From the NCBI RefSeq assembly GCF_016802725.1, contig NC_052669.1:23899770-23963769 (forward strand): a stretch of 64,000 bases of DNA. Reading direction: 5' to 3'. Below, piece after piece: positions 48,701 through 62,090 of the stretch. The notes under the pieces were generated by a model, which was not told the origin of the DNA, made no database searches, and saw nothing but the letters and a program-made list of their open reading frames with translations. The DNA is from Solenopsis invicta (taxonomy: Eukaryota; Arthropoda; Insecta; Hymenoptera; Formicidae). A program made the position numbers and the translations under genes. Positions within the stretch are counted from its first letter, which is position 1. Each line of letters starts with the position of its first letter.

Positions 48701-51700
48701 GCGCTGGACCCGATCATAACTCGGATTAATCGAAAGCCGACAATCAAGACCCCGAGCCCGGCGGCTCAGTGGAATATTAATGACTTTCAGCGATTACTCG
48801 CGCAATTAGAATACAAGAGCGCCCCGTTAAGAACTCTCAGTTTCGATCTTGTACCTCGCAAGAGAATGAATGAAGGGAAAGAGAAAGAAATAAAAGGACG
48901 AAGCGACTCGATATAACATATGCATTTAATTCGTGGGTGTTCTCGTCGCGAAGCACGCCGTTAACGTCACCATGGCATTTAATCTCATTACACATTCCTC
49001 GAATCTTGGAATAAAATATGAGTCACGCTCATTTGGAACATTTAGCGGATGTTCTCTTGCGTTTTTAATGTCAAGAACGATCTGGCAACTTTTCTGTGCG
49101 TCTCAATTATCATCAATCGTCGTTGTACAAGAATGTACAATTTTGCGAAATCGCAGAGTTACGAATGATGAACATAATAAATGTTTCGTTCAATATAATA
49201 GAAACAGAAAACAATAAATACAAAAAAATATACATATATAATTTATATTTTATACGTAAATATTTTTTTATAATTTATATTTACATCTCTTTACATGGAT
49301 TATACAAGATATACATATTTAATTCTAATCAATTCTATTATTCCGTTACAATAAATCTGTAAAAAAAAGCCAAACGCCGTTTTCCTTTCGGAGCTTTGAT
49401 CTCGACAGCGTTGAAAACTGAACGATTTGCGTAACGCGACAGATTAATATTCGCGATAAATTTATCAGTGACAGCAGCGTTGCAACGATAATGTATTCGC
49501 GCGACCGGGCACCGCGCCTTCCGTCGTGTGCATGCGGAACAGGTTTCAAGCGGCGCCGGTGAATAATTCGAGAGACGATTTGAATGACAATCGACAAAGC
49601 GTCTCGTCTCGATCGTCGTTGTCGTCGTCTTCCACCTTCTCCTCCGCTTCTCTTCCTTTTGACACCGCGTGACGAATTGTACGACGGTGTGTACCTGTCA
49701 CCTACGTCCCTTCCAGCCAGAAGCCATTCTCAACCTTGCAGCGCAAGTGTTGGATGCGTGTTGGAACCCCCGAGGTCCACTTATTTTATCTTTCATTCAC
49801 GGGTTTGTAGTCCGATAGTCCATTTGCATTCTTAATAGCCTTCCGTTCGCATCTGTTTGACGGCCATTCGAAGTTTGAAGGAACGACACGACGTTCATTC
49901 TTAATCCCGCTCCTTTTCAAACGATTCTTTCCGTTCCGTCTGTGCACAGGTAGAAGGGGTACCTATACCGGCAGTTTCTTCGCATTTCCGCGTCTCATTA
50001 GCTACTTCGCTGCAACTGGTGCCTCGTGTTGCGTTCCACTCCATGGGGAGGCTGAATCCCGCACCCTCCTCACCGATCGGGGACTTTATTACATCTCGCG
50101 CTCGCTCGGGATTCTTCCCTCGTTCGTCCGCGAAACAACACAACACAGAGCGAGATCGTGTTTCCAAGTAAAATTAAATTCCATCCCGGGGCATGGCAGT
50201 ACGAAGCGACCACGCGCGCGATTGAAGAGGGGGCGGCGGGCCGGGGAAAATTCAATAGATCGCGGTGTAATTGCGGAAGCCATTCGACAGGTAGGCAAGC
50301 GAATACACGAAGGATGCACACGGGACCCTACCGGTGGCGAAATATTTTCGCTTTGGCGGCGACCGGTCCCTTTATCAGGGACAACGCCGGCGATGTCAAA
50401 AGCACATTGATTAAATCCGCCTTCGCACGCGATTTCACCCTCGCCCGACTTTCGAGCTTCGGTAGCGTGCACCGGACATCGTGGACAAGGGGTTGTGTTC
50501 CCGCCGCGACCCCAATAGAAGTTCAAAAGTGTTAAAGGGCGGAGCTGAAAGTCTACTCACGTCGCGCGATTATCCCCCGATCGTTCGAAATGACGCTCCT
50601 CGAGGAGTTTAAGAGCTCGATACAAAAACGGATTAACTTTGTTGAACCCACTTTAGGAATAAGCTCATAAAAATTGCAAAAAGCTCGACTGTTTAGAAAA
50701 AAAATTTCTTCCACAAAAAAAGTTGTCTCTTCTTTTTAAAATTCAACTTTTTTCTTCGTATATGCTAAGCGAATAATTTTGAACCTCCATGACTCTCGGA
50801 TTAAAACAATGATAATTAAGAGATTCTCGCTTTTGGTATCATTTTTATATCTATTTTTATATACATTTTTTTTGCAAAAAAATACAAAAGCTATAAACTT
50901 GAAAGTTGATACATTTATTCGATCTTTGATATTTGAATGTTCTTTGCAAATTTTTTCAAACATTAGAAATTTTTTTGGAAGATGTTTTTGGCAATTATTT
51001 GCAAATTCACAGTGAGAAAAAATGTAGTCTCACTGCCTCATGATTTAAGATGCAGAAATTATTAAAAAAATCAATATAAATGTAAACAAACAAATTTTTT
51101 AAATCAATATAAATGTTCTCGTCTGAACTACAATCAAGTTAAAAAATTGATGTTTGCAAACATTTTTTTCGGTTTTTTTTTTTTCAAAAGCTTCTTATTA
51201 GAAAAATCGAGTAGTTGGAATTTTTTTTATTTGATTTTATTTACTATTTGATTGTGGTTTGGATGAGAGAAAAGTGTTGTGAATATCTCCTAAAAATTTT
51301 GAGTTAATCGGATAGAATACTAGATGAGTTAGCGCGGCAACAGTTTTTAAAAACATCATCTATCTTTTGAATCTTTTGAAATTTTGCAAACAGTTCATAC
51401 GTTAATAACAACTTTTACAAGTCTCTTATCTTTAATCTATTTTCTGTCTCAAGATTTAAACTATTAAAGAATACTTGAAAACTATAATAAAAAAAATAAT
51501 CGATTATTTAAAACCCAAAAGCAAGAATATATTTTTAAACGATAACACGTCTAATAACACGTCTAAATTTATCTAATGTAAGATATCTATGTTTTTTTTA
51601 GATAATTTTAGTAAAATAATTTTACGATATCTTTGTCATGACTCTGACGCTATAAAGAAAATGAAATAGAACGTGACGCGTTGTGTCATGTCATTGCATT

Positions 51701-54233
51701 CTGTACGAATCGATTTTAAGAGGGATATCAGAGTTAGAGAACGCGTAGAAAGAGGGGATATAAATTTTTCCCTTTGAACATCCAGATACTGTGACATCTG
51801 TCGAATTACAGAAAGTTCTGATAGCAGCACCGCTTTCACGTCGCTTCGTTTCAATCGGCAAATTATAGAGAAAGAGAGAGAAAGAGAGAGATTTTCGTTG
51901 CCCTTGGCGTAACGATCTATATGTTCGCGATACTTTTGAAAGACATATCGCGCCCTTACATCTCTTACTCTCCATCACGTACTTCCTTATATTTCTCGCT
52001 CGTTGATGCTCTCCGAGAGGAAGGTGTCGTCGAGTGTAATTACGCGGAAAACGGTTTGTAATAAACCTTAGAACCCGAGACACGGCTGGCAGCTCCAGAA
52101 ATTTTCTTCACGGCTCGTCGTCTTATTTATTCGCGCTTAATACACCGGGTGAGGGGTGCCTGAGGGGAGTGAAAAGAAGCCGAGAGAGAGAAGACGGGAA
52201 AATTAACGCGCGATTGCAATTTTCACCGGGGGGGCGAGAAACAGCCCGCGCGACATCAAACGAGAGGTAAATGAATGGCTCAATGTCACGGGCGCTATAA
52301 TTCCAAATTTTCCGGTAATATAGAAAGGACTGTTCTATTCACAGGAGCATTCCTCTTCGCGAAATACCGAGAGAGAGTCTGAACAACGAACGCAGACGCT
52401 GTTCTAACATAAATTGATCGGGACCTTATAGATGGAATTCTCAGCAAAGAGTGAAATAAATCGTACTTGCGCCATTTTAACGTCGAGATAATCAAATTCC
52501 AGGGCAGGAAAGAGAGGAAGAAGGAAAGTACTCACCGTTCCTTTCGCGTAATAATTCTCTAGTTCCTTGAAAAAGTCCGTGAAGACGTACGCGTTCTGCT
52601 CGTAAAGGATACCATAGGTCTTCTTGAACATCTCGTGAAAACCTCGTTTGCTCGCCGCCAAAAGATCCTTGAAAAAACCTGCAAGCGATAAGAAATGCAA
52701 TTGAGTCATGTAAGTCTGCTTGCAATCGCGCTTATAAATAATTTCAGAAAACAAGACTTTCATAATGATCATCCATCATCAATCGTCGTTATCAGCTCTC
52801 AGCTCTTGTACGCGTTTGCCACTTAATTGAACTGTCATATTTTTATTATTCACCGTATAATCAATAAATACGATGTAAAGAGGGGAGGTCTGTGAAAGAA
52901 ATCCCGAGATGGCTTATCGCGACGAGCTTCTCGGCGCTTTGACGCCTTTCCCAGCGGAAAATCGTGGTCGAACGTGAAACGGGAAATTAGTCGGGATTTC
53001 ACAGTGCAAGTCGTCGGCAGCGTGGAACTGGAGGGTGGCTGGTTCGTATTGCGAATTAAAAGCCCAACGAACTTGTGGCAACTACCCAACAGTCCTCGGC
53101 TGTCTCTCTCCCTACCTCCCGTCTCTCGACATCGCCTCTCGCTGCTGCCGTGGATCGGTGTCTGTGCTTTTTACACCTCCGGTGGACTCGCAACAGAAAA
53201 GGGAGCCGGGACCGTCGCTAAAAGGAATTTTAATCACATTCCCCCGGCGGAAGTGACGATAAGGAGGGTTTTTCGTTGGCGAGCGAGGGACGAGAGACGG
53301 CGGGAGTGGTGGCGGTGAATCGGGGGCGGAAAAATGCTGCTTATCGCCGCATTGAAGCGCAGCGCTTTGTTCATTCGACAGCTGCGGTTTCAAACGCGAG
53401 ATTGAGTCAATGGCAGTTCCGTCTGACGTGACACTTTGATATCAATATGCCAACGTGACATTTAAAATATCGGAGCAAAATTTTATTATTAGATTACTTC
53501 GCTAAAAGTATATTTTCAGCATGACAAACACAAAGAGATACAGTAGGTCAGATATAAATGTTATATCACGCCTTTTTGCGTATGAATTAAAATATAATGA
53601 TATATATCATTTCGTAACTATCGTCAAATGAAATTAAATCGCGTCGTTGCATTTTTCAATTAGAGCGTTATCGACATGTTCTATAAATGAAAGTGTAGCA
53701 TTAAACTTGGAGCCGTTAAAAATTTCCTGATAAATATTGATATGTTTATTTATGAGGAAGTAAATTTTGTATCCAACGAAATTGCGTCAGTATTAAAAAA
53801 TGAACTGTAAACTGCATTTTCTTCGGTAAAGAATTTCACGTTCGATTATAAAGTCTTAATAATTTCTAAAAAGCCCTTTAAATCAATATCCATAGTGCAA
53901 GAACCGTATCTTCGATCGATATCTTTGATCTTACTCGCGAGACCGTGATGCCAGCAATTAGCGCGGAAATTAGGACACGTCTCAACTCGGAAAGCATCCT
54001 CGGGTGTCTAACGATCTCGGTTAACGAAATTATTCGAAGGCCGCACCTTCCCGCCGGTCTTTCATCTTTTCCGCTGCACGTCAGCTTTTACGACCGAAGC
54101 CCCTTTGAGGTGCCACCATCCAACTTTGGCACCTGGTACCTACTTTACGATATTCCACTAGATAGGAGTCTTCTAAAAACTTTACGAGAAACACGAGTTC
54201 TCCATCGTTTATAAGAAATACATCCACGATAGA

Positions 54234-54280
<47 letters not shown>

Positions 54281-57200
54281 CAAAATTGAAATATTTTTAA
54301 ATTTTACATTATAAAATTTTGTAGAAATTTATTTTATAAAACAATTTACAGTTTTATAGTAATATGCATTTCTCGATATTGTATTGTACGCTATTAATTT
54401 GTCACAACTTAGAAATGCTCAATTGTTAAAAAGAGAGTATTTTTCACTTGTTGCGTCTCTTTTTATCCTTCATATTTCCAGCATCAATTTTTCAATTTCA
54501 TAAATTATTTCGTCGTGCAAATAATTTATTTCTGACAAGGATTTATAAATATTCTGGAAACACTACATGTCAGAGCCAATTTTCCCTCTTCATCAATATT
54601 CTACGAATGACGGGGAAAGTCTCGCGAAACTCAGCCGTGTAACTTGTGCACTTGAGTTTCTACGACGTGATGACACGGTTCTTCGCGTGTCGAAGCTAAA
54701 TCTGCCAAATGTCTATCTCTCGATTTCCAATGATTGTAATAAGCAGCTAAGTTATATCAGGACAATCTTATTTTCAATTTCGTCTTAATATTTCTTTGTT
54801 TCTAGAACTCTTAATAAAATGAGATATTGCTTCGATGAAGATTGCGCTTTATAAAATATAATGCGCGAGGAAATACCGAAAAGCGCAATTACGCAAGATT
54901 ATTTAAACAAAGAATCGCGCGTTCCATTATACGCGATAATGTCTTCAAAGAAGTTTCCTCTCGGAGTAGTTGCTCTTCAAGATACGCAGCTGGCGTTCGC
55001 GGTAACGGATAGTGTTCGAAACGGCTTCCAGAGAGCCCGAATAATTATCGTTCTCGACACAGGCATTTCTAAGGAGGGCATTCAGGTATTGTGCAAATTG
55101 TTAACGCTACCTATCGCTAATTACGATGGCGCACACGCATTCAACATTCAACTATTAATTGCGAAGCAGGCGGCGCTCTAGATGCAATCGCATCTGTTTG
55201 CGGCGCACAAAGATAGGTAGTAGATAGCTTGTCCCAGATGGGGCTGCTTGTAAAGTTATCGAGACTTACAGACGTTTGACAGATATCGACGAGATAAAAG
55301 ATAACGGGGACAAACGGCGAACGAGCAGCGAAATTGATACAAGTGAAACACAATTTAAACCCAATTCCCTAGTTCTTCAAAGTTTTATAATTTAGTCGAT
55401 AAAACGTTACCTTTTATCATCAAAAAATAATAATTTTATATAGATATACGAATAATTTTTATGCAAATAAAAATAAAACATAATTTATCAATTTTATATC
55501 ATTATTTTTTTTATCGAAGAATTTTATTTCTGTAAAAACTGCGCACTAATTAAAGTGCCGAGAGACTCTCATCTACTCATTTCTTCTTAATTTCTGCAAA
55601 GTAAAATAAAATGGGGAAGCAAATTAAGAAAATGGACGATTTGGTTGCGCGACATGAATATGCATGTACTTGTACACCGTTTCGTTATTGAGTTGCGTAT
55701 ATTCGCAAACGTCGTGCAAACTCGGGCAAATGAAATTTCAGGCATTCCGACCTCTGGATTCGAATATCTAAAAGGTGCATGCAAATGCGGAAATACTTCA
55801 GGGGAGGTCGGATACCGTCAGAAACGTACGAATACAGAGGAAACGAGCGGAAACGGCGGATATCCTGATGATCCACCTCCCTCCGTGCAATTTACGTGAG
55901 CAAAGGCGTGACAGATTCTCCCTATAAATCGCCGAATAACAAATCAATAAGGTTTTATTTGCGCTTTTATTTGCGGCGCGACCGCGGCGGCTTCCATCCT
56001 TGTCAAACGGAGATTCGGTGAAATATACGAGATATTCCACGTCGTTCTTTTTCCCCGTTGTATATTCGTTTAACTAATACCTTTGCGGCAAAAATACCAT
56101 TTTCTATTCTTCAACGCACTTTCGCAATTTCCAACTAAATTTCCGTCGAGATAATTGGATCTCGTAATTAACACAAAATGTATGACGCTCGACGACAAAA
56201 TCACTCGTTACGCGAAAAAAAAAATACTATTTTTTTTATTTGGTTTAAAACGCACCGTAATCTCTCGTCCGAAAAAAAATATCTTTGCGTTATTATTTTC
56301 TTTTCCCAAGCATTGGAAAAAAATTTGTCGAGAAACTAAAATATTTAGTCCGTTTAACTAAATATCGAGTTGATTTCATTTTTTATTAAAAAAATATGTT
56401 AATGGCTGACATGAATGGACTTTATCTCTTTTTGCGCAACTGAATGATGGTTGAATCAATCCCAATGTCTACTTGAACGTATCGGAATAAATATTTCAGT
56501 TTTTGAACAACTTTTTTCTCAGTGTGTCGACGCATTTGATACGGCTCGCATGCAGATGCCCCCTCGGGCGCGCACACAAGTATCCGCATCATAAGAGCAC
56601 GCGTCCCCTCGTGCGACTCTTGTAAAATCCTCGTCGATGCAGCCCGCGGTTCCCCTTTAATTAGAAAAAAAAACCTCACAAGCCGAGCTCGGCACTCGGC
56701 TTGGAGGAGCGCGCGGCCGCAGCGAGAGGTCGTCAACATCCACTTTCGCACCATGCTGTGGCTGCCGTTATTTCTGAAATCTCGTTTCATCCCTCCGCCT
56801 ACTCCGGGAGCCCACGCTTAAGACCGACGGGCGTGTGTATTCGATCGAAGCATTGTGTTTCGAGGATGTCCGTTAAAAAGTTCGCCCGGAGGATTGACTG
56901 GATGTTCGCCGAGGGTGATCTTCCGAGTGACGTCCGGCCGATTAAACTGCTTGGCGAGGGTGAGCGGCGAGGATAAAAAGACAACCGCGGAGAGAGAAAG
57001 AGAAAAAGGGAGAGAGAATTTTACTTGAATTTTACCACTGTAAAAGTTGTTTTAGTTCCCGCTTCCTGAGCGTTTTTGTAAATTTATATTTTACATTCGT
57101 AATAAAAAGCATTTTGCTCTCTCCCGCAAAAGTTTCTTTAGTAGATTTCTGAATCCCTCTTCCTGCATATCCTCAATCCTATTTTCCAATCTTAAAGCGA

Positions 57201-58082
57201 GAGAAACATTACAATCTTTCGAGAGACTTCTTCGAACGTGCAAAACGAAAAGTCACCTTTCAGTTTCGCCCTTCCGACTGCTGGAAACTCGAGTCTCTTA
57301 CCATGAAATATTGGCTTTACTTCCGGATTCAGAATGTACGAGTACAGCGCGTTACTTTCGAATAAGTGGATTAAAAGGATTTGAATAAGGCGATTAAAAA
57401 GTTTCGTCGGTGTAAAGCGGACAAAATGCTGGAAGAGCATGAAAAGCAGAGGGTAGAGAGAGGGGGGGGGGAGAGTTTACGCTGAAATTTGTATCGGGGA
57501 CACGAGGAACTTGTTAATCGCGAATGTTGAATACGAAATTTAATTTCCGCCTACTTTATCCTAAAAGATTTCCATCGGAGAGAGACAATACGTCTCTTAA
57601 ATTAAAATATAGATATACATTTAAAAAATTACTTTCCAAGATAGAAGTAATAATTTTTTTAATATTCAACTGCGTATTTCGCGGCCCTTAAAATTCCTTC
57701 GACACTGACGATAATAAGCAACAAAGGAAAGCTTTGTTCGCTCTCGCTGCCCTTCGTCCATTCATTCAACTCCCCGACATCCAGAGAGGAAGAGAGAACG
57801 AAGAGAGAGAGAGAGAGAGAGAGCACACATCCGCGATAATCCCATCGGGCATTGCCACACGCCGTATGGTTTCCCTTATCGATGAAATCGGAAAAAGACG
57901 GCGCTACTCACTGTGGAACCTGTTTCCCCTCGTAGACAGGACCTGGTGCATTCTCTGGAGAGTTTCTTTGGTAGCCTTTTCGTGCTTGTCGCGTGCCCGC
58001 GCCTGCAATCTCACTTCCATGTCGGCCGAGCAGCACACCTCGCCGCCGCTCCTCACGCTGCCGCATACTTTAAGCTCCTTCG
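45713..58082 (-). CDS. dlp: glypican, dally-like (glypican-4/6 class), 5' end missing
   Basis: GPI-anchored heparan sulfate proteoglycan. The family is a cell-surface co-receptor that shapes Hedgehog, Wnt and BMP gradients. Seven exons on the minus strand, 5' to 3': 58082-57912, 52678-52536, 48213-47965, 47469-47301, 46885-46480, 46315-46146 and 46065-45713. They join in frame to 552 aa. Visible family marks are KVCGSVRSGGEVCC, NSQYNFDNKYLECV, MRPFGDVPQKL, MTACPACSGI, CANVMKGCLAQHAALDTDWN, GPFNIE, VFTGCGRP, LPYRLCND and KECWNG. Thirteen of the 14 conserved glypican cysteines are present. The remaining one belongs to the missing N-terminal exon. A polybasic RRRRR (46707-46721) fits proprotein-convertase cleavage. 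SG sites (YGSGSGDG, NEGSGYEG) precede a hydrophobic GPI tail (LMPIVVMWFGG). Exon 1 with the signal peptide must end in phase 1. I do not find it before 64,000, so a very long first intron is likely. Confidence 0.92.
48214..52535 (-). other. intron of the glypican gene
   Basis: A 4.3 kb intron. It contains a GC-rich patch at about 49,490-50,620, where long frames are open on both strands (for example 50089-50526 minus and 50158-50535 plus) without recognisable domains. An AT-rich part follows at 50,640-51,650. The patch may be an enhancer or internal promoter, but nothing proves it. Confidence 0.5.
52679..57911 (-). other. intron of the glypican gene
   Basis: A 5.2 kb intron. It holds GC-rich patches (52,880-53,400 and 56,500-56,990) and a GT microsatellite at 54,237-54,280. 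A 106-codon + strand frame lies at 54861-55181, and a GA run at about 57,797-57,822. No domain is recognised in any frame. Confidence 0.5.
54237..54280. repeat. (GT)n microsatellite
   Basis: About 22 perfect GT/TG units inside a glypican intron. Confidence 0.95.
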
Positions 58083-59860
58083 CTGTATGAACAGAAGAAA
58101 AAAAACGTGGGTCAGTGAAAAATATCTTACCGAAACAATAAAGCGATCGACGCGTTCGACAGGATCCAGAAATTCTGCCGTCTGAGGCAAAGTGAAAAAT
58201 GATATACATCTCTTATCTCTTTATCTTTCCAAGACCATGTCGAACTTGGTCAGCTGACTTTTATAGACGAGATTGGCAAACTATCGTCTGCAAAATTCTT
58301 GCTATTATATTTTTCATTCCATTAAAAATTTATGCAAATGTTTTCTCTCGTAGCATGCAAGTGCTTAATATGTATAACATCGATTTTATTTTTGACTCGC
58401 AAAGCTTGGAATATCTATTACATTTTGAAAAAATTTATTAATATTCTATAGCATCGTAAATAAGTCATAATTGCAAGCGACTGACTTGTTGATAGCAGTC
58501 TAATTTTGTTTATACAGAGCAATCTAATTTTGCTATACTTTATGCTTCTTCGGTGATGGAAAAACTGCGAGAAACGAGATAGCGATGGACCTGAAATGTT
58601 TTCAGGCTAAATACTGTGACTCGAGTGTGTTTGAAGAAGAAGAGAGAGTCTCGGTGCGAGAAGCTCGTCGAGACTTTCGGTAAATGCAATTTAGTTTTAA
58701 GAATCTGAGGGTATCTACGTCTACGTAGGTACATAAAGAACCCGGACTCGAGGAGGATGAACGAAGACATTGTTTTCCCATCCGTGAGGGGAAACACACT
58801 TCTGCACATGTTCGCATCAACGGGTGTCAAGTGGTAAATTAAGCGCACAAATTATTGTTCCTCTTGTAAGCGGTTACAATTTGTCGCCACTGTACTAGAG
58901 TAAATTACTTTACTCTAAATAAAGTAAAAAAATTCAATTCGCCTCGGAGAAGCAATCGATATATTTTTTTTATTCGCAATTCTTAACAACGCTCTCATTT
59001 CTCAAGAATTCACATTTATAGTCTCAATCTTCCAATAGCGATACTGCAAATCTAAACAATCGTGCGAGTGGCTATTGCAAAAATCCGCCAAGTCGTGGCC
59101 AGTTTATCGCATCAACGACACGTTAAACCGTTGCGTTTATTGCCGAGGTGAGGCAACGGGAAAGGGAGTTGATCGAGCGTGTCGGAACATTTCAAAATTC
59201 CATCGTAGATTCCGCGAACGGGGTGAAAATCGCTTCTGTAGGGGCGATAGAAATCGCTCGGAGATAAGTGCCATTATTAAGCACAAAACAGGAAACGTTC
59301 AGTGAGATTTTCTCCATGCCCCCTCATCGTCCTCGTGTTTCGGGATGAGTAACGGCGCGCATTTTTGGGGATGAAACGATCCGCCCAATGAAAGAGAGGG
59401 CGTTTTCTCGCTTCCTCGAGGGCACTCGGAAACGCGGAGGGTAAATTCGGAGGCGTCGCGCGCCCGCTGTTGCGCACGACTGTTCAAAACGCACACACGC
59501 ACACCGCGCCGCGGAATTACGGCTCGTAATCCTTTGCAACGTCTCGCGGAGTAATTACCGGATTCACATCGTCGCTTTAATCCTCTTAGTGTGCCGAAGG
59601 ACGTCCGCTACTCGTAACTCCGGAAAAAAAACACTGAAATTGCACGAGCGCGGTAAAAATAAAATTTTATTTCATTTTTTTAAACATTAATACTTAACAT
59701 TATTATAATTGTTTCTTCTCTCTCTGCAATTCTCGATCATTAGCGACGGGTATAAACGATAAGGTTCACGATAAAGAGTATATCGATGCGACTTCGAGCG
59801 AACGGACGCGAATAAATATGGACGAGCAACTTGTCCCGATGCCAATACTCACGATGCCTT
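58083..59860 (-). other. upstream intron of the glypican gene
   Basis: DNA upstream of the first visible glypican exon. A GC-rich stretch lies at 59,060-59,600. Minus-strand frames there (59277-59539) are Arg/Ser-rich and lack a signal peptide, so none is the missing first exon. Confidence 0.4.
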
Positions 59861-60268
59861 TACTGAAACAGGCTGTTCATTAGTGTTTGCTTACGTTTGT
59901 TTGCGCGGTCTGGCTTCCGGTCTTACGAAAGTACCTGAGGAACGTCCCGATCGCGAAGCTCGTCGCTTTAAGCGACGACGATCGGCATCGTAGTGCGCGA
60001 CGAGCACACACAGCTGATCGGATCGCGTTGGAATCGCGTCGCGAGACGCGCGTAATTGAGTTAAGCCACCAGGCAAGACCGAGGCTCGAAACGACGTTTG
60101 CACACACGCGGCACACAGATTCGTCATCGTGCGCGATTTTCCCGTGGGTGCCGCGAATAAATCGGTAAGACGCGCGCGGCAACCGAGGCCTGACTTCGCC
60201 GGAATCCCTTCCCGCGAGATTGCTTTTCCTGCGTAAGTTCCTTCCATTATGGAACAGAGCGCGACGAG
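59861..60268. promoter_or_regulatory. GC-rich CpG patch
   Basis: CpG-dense DNA open on both strands by composition. It could be a regulatory block of the glypican intron or an alternative promoter. No coding exon is supported. Confidence 0.25.
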
Positions 60269-60378
60269 TGTGTGTGTGTGCGTGTGTGCGCGCGCGCGCG
60301 CGCGCGTGGGTGTGGGGGGGGGCGTGCGTGCGTGCGGGTGTGCGTGTGTGTGTGTGTGTGCGCGCCTTCGTGCGTGCG
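60269..60378. repeat. compound GT/GC/GCGT microsatellite
   Basis: Alternating GT and CG runs with a G-run (GTGGGGGGGGGC) in the middle. Frames through it are repeat artefacts. Confidence 0.9.
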
Positions 60379-61630
60379 TTCCCGCAAGAACGTTAAGTCA
60401 ACAGACGGCAATGCTCGTCTTAATTTCCCATTAAACAAAGCGTCGAGTAGCAAAACAAAATATTTTCAACCGTGTAGATTGCACGTCGAACTTATCCTGA
60501 CTACAAGTTAGCGTAAAGGTATTTCGCCAGAAAGTTAAAAAGTTAAACTTTAGGAATACATATTCGATTCGTTATTCGATTGTAATTACTTTTTATTACG
60601 TTGAAAGATTAATTGTTTCGCGAGAGTGAAGCACGACTATCATGTTTATGTAATTGTAACGTAAAATTGATACCAGCGAGCTCTATACATATAATAATAG
60701 AATGCAATAAATTATTATTCTATAAAGCTTTTATGTCTGCTCCCCGAAGTCGACGCATGAAATAAGTTATTAAACAACGTAAATCAGACAGCAACTGTCC
60801 ATAACAGTTTTCAAGCGAGATTTTACCTAGATTTCCAACCCGAACAACAGAAATACCGCAGCATATGAGTGAGCGCGCGCGTCCCGATCGGGTTACCCCG
60901 TTGCTGGACCAAAATTGGATTACTTTTCTCGTTAACTCTTCGCGCCGGTGGAGGGGTGGTAAGTTGGATAGAAGTGACGAGGCGCGGGGGAGAGGGCGAT
61001 AGAGAAAAGAACGACACGAGCAATCCCACGGAAATGAATCGGGATTACTTTTACGACGTGTCTCAAAGTTCCAAATGAGCGTGGCAGCTAGTGGAGAGAG
61101 GTTTTTGCGCGAGGGGACGTGCGCGGGGGTGCAAAGGGTTGGGTATAAAATTAGCTTAGACTTTGCGGTATTGGCGAGTAGCGCTACAAGGGTTAATAAA
61201 GGCGATCGAGGGTAACGGCCGCCGCTGAGTTCCGGCGAAATTGTCCGGATCGATAGGCACGCGGTTTATTCGGAACGATATACACCGAAAAGACGAGCGA
61301 CATTCACACAGGAGCAGGCGATTTACGACATCGGAGGGTCTATCTCTTCTTCCCCTCTATCGCAGCGCGAGCGCGTTCTGTCGGGTAATAAAATCCGACC
61401 TCGTCGAGCCGTCCGGCAAATAATACAAGACTTTCGTACTTGTTGCCAGTGAAAAAAATACAGACGAGTCGTATCTCGTATCAGAAACGAGTAACGTTGT
61501 ACGTTTACACGTTAAAAATTCGCATCGGAGAGTTTTACGGCATTCCTCTCTCTCTCTCCTCGACCGCAAATATCCTCCAGGAAATATCTCTACCTCCTGG
61601 AATCTAATATCCTTAATATTCTGTTCAAGG
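60379..61630. other. spacer or intron with a possible TATA element
   Basis: Mostly moderate GC after an AT-rich part at 60,520-60,790. A TATAAAA at about 61,144 lies in a GC-rich context on the + strand, but no + strand exon follows. A CT run occurs near 61,546-61,560. Confidence 0.3.
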
Positions 61631-61758
61631 AGTATACGTGGCTTGTGCGAACAAAGCCGTCGAAAGTCGGGAAAGCTACGCGAGAGCTCGCGCGTCGCGG
61701 CTTTCACGAGCGATTAAGAGAGGCCGCGCAATATGCAGGTGCGATAAATCTCTCGGCG

Positions 61759-61792
<34 letters not shown>

Positions 61793-62090
61793 CGGGTCGG
61801 GTGTTAAAAGGGTTTAGAGAACTCGAGGAAGAGGAGGAGGAGAAGGAGAGAGGTCGGCTTGGCTTCGAAGGCTGCTAAAAGCCCGCGGGAAGGGTAAGAG
61901 CTCCGGAGCGCGCGGTAAAAGCACAAGGCGTAACAGGACTCTACACGTCGCTCGAGCCGTTCGTTTGTTAGCGGCGTCGCGACGCCGCCGCCAGGACGCC
62001 GGGATTCCGTCGCGACGCGTTTCCGGAATGCTCGGTCGCGACGAATGAACGCGCGGTCAGAAATTGGCGACTGCTTCTTTTATTTCTTGA
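61631..62090. promoter_or_regulatory. GC-rich patch with (GTC)n tract
   Basis: A CpG-rich block includes a GTC/GTCGCC triplet tract (about 61,762-61,796) and a GAGGAG purine run (61,826-61,850). Its composition is like the promoter patches at 1181-2015 and 7101-7660. It could be the promoter or leader of the glypican gene, if transcription starts inside this window, or of a neighbour. No coding exon was found. Confidence 0.3.

Noticed and set aside
50089..50535. 145- and 125-codon frames on opposite strands in a glypican intron
   Set aside because: Mirror-image openness on both strands is typical of GC-rich DNA with few stop codons. Neither has recognisable domains, so I kept it only as a GC-rich island.
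59891..60247. 118-codon ATG-led minus-strand frame as the missing glypican first exon
   Set aside because: It has no hydrophobic signal peptide and is Arg-rich throughout. The frame is explained by CpG-rich composition.
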